From Niallia sp. Man26 (GTDB lineage: Bacteria > Bacillota > Bacilli > Bacillales > Cytobacillaceae): DNA of 64,000 bases. The translations under genes were made by a program, and so were the position numbers. The notes below the pieces were generated by a model. The model searched no databases and had not been told where the DNA came from. It saw nothing but the letters and a program-made list of their open reading frames with translations. How positions within the stretch are numbered: position 1 is the first letter of the stretch; each line of letters starts with the position of its first letter. This document shows positions 58,882 to 64,000 of the stretch, piece by piece. The DNA is taken from contig NZ_CP095743.1 in the NCBI RefSeq assembly GCF_022049065.2, positions 2,433,001-2,497,000 on the forward strand, in the 5' to 3' direction.

Positions 58882-59370
58882 TTAATGAATCCTCCTAAAA
58901 AACTGCAAAGTTAAATTATCATTTTTAACGGTCAAAATTCTCATTAAAGACTAGCATTTCCTTTTTGTCTACATACATTTTAACTTACTTTAAAATTATA
59001 GTATGTACATTTCTCGAAGTACACTCAATAAAGAACTCATTGCTGCTAACTTTTTTTATAAATGGATCGTCTCTGTAGCCGTTGCATAACCTTTTTTTGG
59101 TATGCAGGACAGAGCCAATTAATCAAAATGACTTGCCACTGTGGAAAGATGTTTTATAGTATGCTCTCCTTTATAATATATTCAAAAAGATACAACTTTG
59201 TCCTTATCTTTCACACTATTTTGGCATATTCTTTTCTTTTTACTAAATAGAGATTGCTTGACACACCTATAAAGAATTAAGATATAATTCTTTATCATTA
59301 TCTTATCATTTTTCCTCGAAATTACCAATGATGAAGTTAACTGATTTTGATTTTTTTACGTGTAAATTTA
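58882..59370. other. Intergenic region upstream of gudB
   Basis: About 490 AT-rich bases without a supportable gene. On the minus strand TATAAT near 58993-58998 may be the gudB -10, without a good -35. A 62-residue plus-strand frame at 59062 has no ribosome binding site and unlikely composition. The plus-strand promoter-like site at 59258-59295 is listed separately. Confidence 0.4.
59258..59295 (+). promoter_or_regulatory. Plus-strand promoter-like site with a palindrome
   Basis: Perfect TTGACA (59258-59263) and TATAAT (59283-59288) separated by 19 bases, two more than ideal. A perfect 10-bp inverted repeat ATAAAGAATT (59269-59278) / AATTCTTTAT (59286-59295) covers the -10. It points toward the 3' end of mecB, where no plus-strand gene is recognised. 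Confidence 0.4.
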
Positions 59371-59371
59371 A

Positions 59372-59431
59372 GGCCGCGAAAATACAAAAAAGCTCTTTAC
59401 TGGCAAAATGCGGCCAAAAAAGAGCTTGAGG
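59372..59431 (-). terminator. Terminator after mecB, with an interleaved second pairing
   Basis: On the minus strand AAGCTCTTT pairs with AAAGAGCTT (with an inner TGGC/GCCA stem) and is followed by T. GGCCGC in the loop can also pair with GCGGCC beyond the T run, which crosses the first stem. Confidence 0.7.
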
Positions 59432-59465
59432 GAAAAAACCGAGTAAAAAGCATTATATTTTGTCT

Positions 59466-60050
59466 TCATTTAAAATATTGGTTGATCATCTCAATCGCGT
59501 TTTTCTTTTGGATTGTACACCCGTATTCCTCAATCATGTGGATGCTCTTGATGCTTGCTTCACCGAATTCACTTAAGATTGCTGCTGCCTGTGCTTCCTT
59601 GACAGCCTGAATATCAGGAAAATACAAGTAATATTTGCCATCAGCGCTCGAGAATGTTCCGCCGGAAAATCCTGCTTGAAAAAGCACCTTACATGCTTGA
59701 ATGGCATCTTCAAGATCAGAGAACTCATATAATATATCAACAGTTTCTTCAACAGTAACCTGCATCTCCAAAAACCCTTCTGCCAACAGTTCCTCATCTT
59801 GGAATTCTTCCTCGTTCATCGTCAAGATCATGACCATTCCTTGTGCCTTCATCGAGAAAATCTCCACCGCAACAGAACCATGTATTTCCAAATCAAACAT
59901 ATCATTAGCTTCTTCGAGCATTTCATGAAAAAAATATTGCCATTTTATCGAGTCTTTCCATATATCATCTTTCGTCAGTCCACGTTCATACAGATCATCA
60001 AATGTCAGGTATATCTTTATTCTATTATGATTCAATCGTTCTAAGCGCAT
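59466..60050 (-). CDS. mecB: MecA-family adaptor protein (YpbH/MecB)
   Basis: Adaptor that delivers proteins to the ClpC ATPase; YpbH is the B. subtilis paralogue of MecA and influences competence and sporulation. 194 residues: N-terminal substrate-binding part (MRLERLNHNRIKIYLTFDDLYERGLTKDDIW, the family signature), an acidic middle (about 75-95) and a C-terminal ClpC-binding domain (about 100-190). AGGAGG before ATG. The neighbourhood with ypbG and gudB shows it is YpbH rather than MecA. Confidence 0.88.
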   Translation of the reverse strand: MRLERLNHNRIKIYLTFDDLYERGLTKDDIWKDSIKWQYFFHEMLEEANDMFDLEIHGSVAVEIFSMKAQGMVMILTMNEEEFQDEELLAEGFLEMQVTVEETVDILYEFSDLEDAIQACKVLFQAGFSGGTFSSADGKYYLYFPDIQAVKEAQAAAILSEFGEASIKSIHMIEEYGCTIQKKNAIEMINQYFK

Positions 60051-60133
60051 GACAATGCCTCCTGCTTCTATCTGAAAAAACTCTTACTGTAGCGTATGAA
60101 TGAAGCAGGAAAACGGTGATTTGTCTGTATTAT

Positions 60134-60928
60134 TTAGATTCGTTTATCTTTAGTATGCTGGATTTTAATAATATGCGTTTCCGGTTTGGCTCCAAGCCTT
60201 AACGGTATGGAGGTTGTGCCGTATCCATTGCTGACTAGAATAGTCGTTTTCCCAATGACCTTCGTAGTTCCTTTCTCATATGGACCGAACCCTAATATCC
60301 GAATTTGTCCACCGTGAGTATGACCGCTCAGCACTAAAGTCACTCCATCATCGTCCGTTAAATCTTCCATTACTTTCGGATTATGACTGACAAGTATTTT
60401 GAAATCAGATTTCTTGATGCCTTGTAAAGCCATTTCTAAATCATCGTGTTCTAAGGAACGGTCTTCAATCCCAGCTAAATGCCATTTTTGTTTTTTCGGA
60501 GATGTAAAGGAAACCGATCTATTATCAAGAACCGTTACATTCTCTTCAGCAAAAAGCTCCTTCAGCTTTTCTATATCTGCTTCATAGTCATTATTTCCCC
60601 ATACGAAAAAAACGGGGCCAATTTCTTTAAGCTTTCTGAGATTACTGCGGACCGTATCAAACTGGACGCCCTTTTCAAGTAAATCTCCGCCAATAATAAC
60701 AAGCTCTGCAATTCCCTTTGCTTCCTCCACAATGGCAGGAGATACTTCCCTTCTATGTATATCAGAAATGAAAAATATCGTAATTTCCTTGAATGTCATT
60801 GGAAAATTAGGAAAGTAAAACATCTCATATTTCAAGTTATCCTCCATTGCATTCTTATGCATCTTTACAATCAATGCTATTCCTGCAAGGATCATCAGGA
60901 TGACTGCCACAACAACCAACACAAGCAT
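60134..60928 (-). CDS. ypbG: Metallophosphoesterase YpbG
   Basis: 264 residues, calcineurin-like phosphoesterase with one N-terminal membrane helix (about 2-20). All five metal-binding blocks are visible: SDIHR, GGDLLEKG, WGNNDYE, SHNPK and SGHTHGGQI. Substrate unknown. Strong GGGGGG-type ribosome binding site. Next to mecB as in B. subtilis. Confidence 0.88.
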   Translation of the reverse strand: MLVLVVVAVILMILAGIALIVKMHKNAMEDNLKYEMFYFPNFPMTFKEITIFFISDIHRREVSPAIVEEAKGIAELVIIGGDLLEKGVQFDTVRSNLRKLKEIGPVFFVWGNNDYEADIEKLKELFAEENVTVLDNRSVSFTSPKKQKWHLAGIEDRSLEHDDLEMALQGIKKSDFKILVSHNPKVMEDLTDDDGVTLVLSGHTHGGQIRILGFGPYEKGTTKVIGKTTILVSNGYGTTSIPLRLGAKPETHIIKIQHTKDKRI

Positions 60929-61423
60929 ACCCTTCCCCCCCTTTTTTTAGTCTATTGAATTATTGTATAATGTTCACTTTGTTTTTACCAATAAATCGAC
61001 AGCTTGTTTTAAGCGAAGTCCTCAAATTAACAAGGCATTTTACGTGTTCCTTCTACTATAATTGTCTTTTCATGAAAAAATTTACATTTTCAGTTTTCAT
61101 AAACGAAAACAGGGAGGCTTAGGACCTCCCTTTCCAATTTGGTAAACCTTGATTTTATATTACTTCTTGGGTATGAGGATTAATGTTAATACTTCGCCTC
61201 CCTTTAAACAGTTTGGATTACCTTACCTTCACCGTTGCTTACCGCTAGCAATGTTTTCAATAATTTGATTTGTAATTTAGGTATAAAATTGGATATCTGA
61301 GTTCTTATGCTCCAATATTATTTTTTTGCGTAAACTCCGTTACTCCGCTTCCCATTGCATCATGGCTGCTTTGACAAATTTGGGCTGACGCTGCTTAATT
61401 TGAAATGCCTCTTATCTAACCAT
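60929..61423. other. Intergenic region between ypbG and the ABC transporter
   Basis: 495 AT-rich bases without a recognisable gene in any frame. The only structure is GGGAGG...CCTCCC at about 61108-61131, followed on the minus strand by TGTTTTCG, which could be the terminator of the ABC genes though about 300 bases past their end. This gap marks the end of close agreement with the B. subtilis gene order. Confidence 0.5.
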
Positions 61424-62215
61424 CTATTTTAAAATAGATTCATAGCTAAATTTCTCCTTCGAGCCTTTCATAAGAATTGCCGCAAGCAATGCCAACACAA
61501 CTCCTAAAGCTAATAAAATCCAGATACTTACAAGCAGTAATCCTGTAAATTGTCCAACCACGAGGAGTATCACCGGCAGGACTAGGAAGACTGTGCGCTG
61601 CTGGGCTTCCTCCACTGTCTGTGCTTTCGCAGATGCGCGTACAATTAGCGTAATGGCAATCAAAGAGATGGCCGGAGATATAAGCAGCATGATAATCATC
61701 CAACTAATGTCAGGCAATATAATGGCGCCTGTCGTTAAAACTATTTCAATTTCCATGACAAGAATCATTGCGAAGAATGATGTAAACGAGACAATCATGT
61801 TTATCAAAAAGGAAGCAAGTATTTTTGATTGGAATATTTGCCGCAATGATAGCGGGCAATAAAGTAACGTTTCCAGTGTGCGATTTGCTTTCTCCCCGAC
61901 AATGGAACTTGCCGCCATTACAGAAGAAGCCATTATTGGAATGATTAAAAAGAATACAGGCATAATGTTGTTCAGCACAAGCTTTATTATATTCTGATTG
62001 AAGTTGCCTGCCTGTTCCGCAAGGGGAAGCATCTCTAACAGCTTTTGAAATTCAGCTGTTTCTTCTGGCACAAAGTGTATGACTAGGATAAATATCGAGG
62101 GTAGGATGACTGTCAATACCAGCGGTACAATCAACATAACGGAAAACATTTGCTTGTTACTTGTGATTCCTCGTAAATCCTTTTTTATGATGGCTCTTTG
62201 CATAGCGTTGATCAT
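61424..62215 (-). CDS. ABC-2 type transporter permease
   Basis: 263 residues with six membrane helices; starts with the cytoplasmic KKDLRGITSNKQMFSVMLIVPLVLTVILP and has the family segment VGEKANRTLETLLYCPLSLRQIFQSKILAS. This resembles NatB-type export permeases (sodium, lipid or drug export), but the substrate cannot be told. Start overlaps the ATPase gene stop by four bases, so the two form one exporter. Confidence 0.85.
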   Translation of the reverse strand: MINAMQRAIIKKDLRGITSNKQMFSVMLIVPLVLTVILPSIFILVIHFVPEETAEFQKLLEMLPLAEQAGNFNQNIIKLVLNNIMPVFFLIIPIMASSVMAASSIVGEKANRTLETLLYCPLSLRQIFQSKILASFLINMIVSFTSFFAMILVMEIEIVLTTGAIILPDISWMIIMLLISPAISLIAITLIVRASAKAQTVEEAQQRTVFLVLPVILLVVGQFTGLLLVSIWILLALGVVLALLAAILMKGSKEKFSYESILK

Positions 62216-63132
62216 TTAATGGTCTCCTTCTGCTTTTCTTTTTCAATTAAATTGAAATAGATATCCTCCAGCGAAGGACGCTTCATTGACACATGATAAA
62301 CATCGCCACCTTCTTCTACGATGCTAGAGACAATATGGGGGATTTCCTCTTCCGTTTGAATATCCATTTCAAAATTCCGTTCTCCTATTTTTCGATATGA
62401 CAGACTGCCGGGTAGCTTGCTGGCTTTTATCTTGACTTTCATTCCGGAAATAACCTTGGAACGAAGCTGCTCAAGACTTCCAGATGCGAGTAAAGTTCCC
62501 TGATTCATCAATCCAAATGAGGTGCAAACCTCCTGCGCATAGCGCAATTGATGGGTACATAAGAATATGGTCATTCCTTTGTCACGTGCAAGACTTTGGA
62601 TCAGTTTGTTGACACTTTGGGCACTTTCAGGATCAAGCCCGGAGGTAGGTTCATCTAAAAACAGGACTTTGGGTTGATGAATCAACGCACGAGCAAGGGA
62701 GAGCCGTTGGCGCATACCTGTAGAATAGGTGGTTAGTTTTTTATCTTTCGCATTCGAGAGATTCAACTTTTCTAATAGAGATTCAGCGTGTCTTTCACTC
62801 TGGCCAGAACTTTTGCCGAATGCAGAGGCATAAAAAATGAGGTTTTGAATCCCTGTCAAATTGTCATACATCTGCGCATGTTCCGTCACAACACCGGATA
62901 GACCATGCACTTTTTCTGGATTTAGAGTCGGATCAATTCCTAACACCCGGCAGCTTCCCGCAGAAGGTGTGAGCATGCCATTCAAAACTTTGATAGTAGT
63001 GGTTTTTCCGGCACCATTCGGGCCTAAAAATCCAAAAACTTCACCTTGCTCAAGAGTGATGCTTATATTATCCACCGCCTTTTTACCCCCGGGATATATT
63101 TTTGACATATGATCTATAACAACTGCTTTCAT
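62212..63132 (-). CDS. ABC transporter ATP-binding protein
   Basis: 306 residues. Walker A GPNGAGKTT, Q-loop VVTEHAQ, signature STGMRQRLSLARAL, Walker B VLFLDEPTSGLDPES and His switch THQ are all present, followed by about 90 residues typical of ABC-2 export ATPases (DrrA/NatA-like). ATG at 63132 (MKAVVIDHM) lies seven bases after AGGAGG; an in-frame TTG two codons upstream is less likely. Pairs with the permease gene; not at this place in B. subtilis. Confidence 0.9.
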   Translation of the reverse strand: MKAVVIDHMSKIYPGGKKAVDNISITLEQGEVFGFLGPNGAGKTTTIKVLNGMLTPSAGSCRVLGIDPTLNPEKVHGLSGVVTEHAQMYDNLTGIQNLIFYASAFGKSSGQSERHAESLLEKLNLSNAKDKKLTTYSTGMRQRLSLARALIHQPKVLFLDEPTSGLDPESAQSVNKLIQSLARDKGMTIFLCTHQLRYAQEVCTSFGLMNQGTLLASGSLEQLRSKVISGMKVKIKASKLPGSLSYRKIGERNFEMDIQTEEEIPHIVSSIVEEGGDVYHVSMKRPSLEDIYFNLIEKEKQKETIK

Positions 63133-63310
63133 TATCAAACCTCCTTATTTTCAATCAAAGTACTATGCTCTTAACCGTTGGTCAGATTCTTCCGGAGATT
63201 AATCCTGGGGTAGCGCTGTCTCCATTTTGATTATTGTTTTTAGCCAGCTATCAATAAGAGCAAAAAATCATCTCCGTGAAGATGCAAAAGATAAATGATA
63301 CAAAACCAAC

Positions 63311-63870
63311 TCAGTGTAATTCTCTGATAACTCTAATACTTATCCCATTCACTTCAGCGTTATATTGTCCTTGCACTGCGGATATATAATAACTTGCGGT
63401 TCTCTTGCATTCATTCACCACTCCTGAAGGCGTTCCCATCATGGAATATATTAGAGAAAGCAAAGCCTTCTCCCGAATGCCCTTTAACGTTCATAGAGGA
63501 AGTAACCACGGATTTTCCCGAACTTTCCTTACCATCTAAATCTTGATAACGTACAAAGCTTGTTTAACCCCTAGAACACCCGATGTTAAATAATGGGAAT
63601 ATTCTCTTATCCATTCACTGTCTAACTGTTCAAAAGCAGAATCTGACTCAGCTGCTTGCTTATAATAGAAATTATACCCCTCTGCCTCTTCTATCCCCTG
63701 CCACCTCTAGCTCTCCATTTGTGTTTAGCACAACTACATTCTCGTTCGAATAATTACTGATAGATGAAATGCTAGAATTAGTTTCAGCTGCATTTGTAGG
63801 TATTGCAGCAGCCTATATAATAACAATGGGTGATACTAAAGCAATAGCGATTGCCTAGAATGCTTTTCTT
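63311..63870 (-). pseudogene. Decayed gene for a small secreted protein
   Basis: No intact frame, but the minus strand carries protein-like pieces in successive frames: a signal-peptide-like AIAIALVSPIVII with in-frame TAG codons, then AAAIPTNAAETNSS..NVVVLNTNGELEVAG; after a frame change IEEAEGYNFYYKQAAESDSA and EQLDSEWIREYSHYLTSGVLG; after another, TSFVRYQDLDGKESSGKS and KGHSGEGFAFSNIFHDGN; and finally VVNECKRTASYYISAVQG and ending RVIRELH. At least three frameshifts and two stops. Read together they suggest an exported protein of roughly 170-180 residues. I do not recognise the family. Confidence 0.6.
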
Positions 63871-64000
63871 TTTCCCTTCTAATTTTTTAGAAATTTTAAA
63901 TACCCCTTAGAAAGTCAACATTGATTTAAAGCGTTTCCAATAAGTTGTGGCGGAAAAATAATTCTCAATACAAATATAACAAGTAAAAGAATAATTTTCT
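63871..64000. other. Right window edge, no feature seen
   Basis: About 130 AT-rich bases after the decayed gene; no frame, promoter or repeat I can support. Confidence 0.4.

Noticed and set aside
59347..59610. 87-residue plus-strand frame MIFLRVNLRPRK.. behind gudB
   Set aside because: It runs antisense through the 3' end of mecB, lacks a ribosome binding site and has a composition expected from an antisense shadow.

Overview
The window is a contiguous piece of a low-GC, endospore-forming Bacillaceae chromosome. Spore genes (spoIVA, sleB, ypeB, YIEGIA, ypjB, yppG, ypzI), bacillithiol genes and a gene order that closely follows the Bacillus subtilis stretch from yppG to ypbG support this. A Niallia/Cytobacillus-like member is my guess from protein divergence, not a demonstrated assignment. 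I found no rRNA, tRNA, CRISPR array, prophage or insertion sequence. Nearly all genes lie on the minus strand; the plus-strand exceptions are the left-edge Hsp20 gene, a YpzG-like gene, recU-ponA, ypjC and ypzI.

Layout, left to right. 1-3300: Hsp20 (cut by the window edge), YpzG-like peptide, yppG, yppE, a yppD-position gene and yppC. 3387-6763: recU-ponA (Holliday-junction resolvase and class A PBP), divergent from yppC. 6801-15251: ypoC, nth, dnaD, asnS, aspB, ypmB, dinG. 15460-23449: panBCD, birA, cca, bshA, bshB1, mgsA, dapB, ypjD. 23694-30183: ypjC (plus strand), an MFS exporter, a YugP-type metalloprotease, ypjB, ypjA, ypiB, ypiA. 30196-38967: a hypothetical gene, then aroA, tyrA, hisC, aroH, aroB, aroC, cheR, ndk. 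39054-42740: hepT, menG, hepS, folE, hbs. 43159-51917: spoIVA, gpsA, der, the YIEGIA/YphA group, ypzI, ypfD, cmk. 52120-60928: ypfB, ypfA, ypeB, sleB, prsW, ypdA, gudB, mecB (ypbH), ypbG. 61424-64000: a two-gene ABC transporter and a decayed gene for a secreted protein, where similarity to the B. subtilis order stops.

Functionally, the window carries shikimate/chorismate to tyrosine (aroC, aroB, aroH, aroA, tyrA, hisC), pantothenate synthesis, menaquinone side-chain and ring methylation (hepS, hepT, menG), bacillithiol synthesis and recycling (bshA, bshB1, ypdA), DNA replication and repair (dnaD, nth, recU, dinG), translation/ribosome functions (asnS, der, ypfD, cca) and spore coat/germination functions.

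The clearest departures from the B. subtilis order are: no ypiF-qcrABC between ypiB and ypjA; no trp operon between aroH and hisC together with no mtrB (TRAP) between folE and hepS; no yphE/yphF between gpsA and spoIVA; an MFS and a metalloprotease gene between ypjB and ypjC. The most interesting non-coding signals are an attenuator-like leader before panB, a strong plus-strand promoter with a palindrome behind mecB, and a long composite hairpin after ypfD. I did not find a clearly new multi-gene system; the hypothetical gene at 30196-31098 and the YIEGIA cassette are the least understood coding parts.
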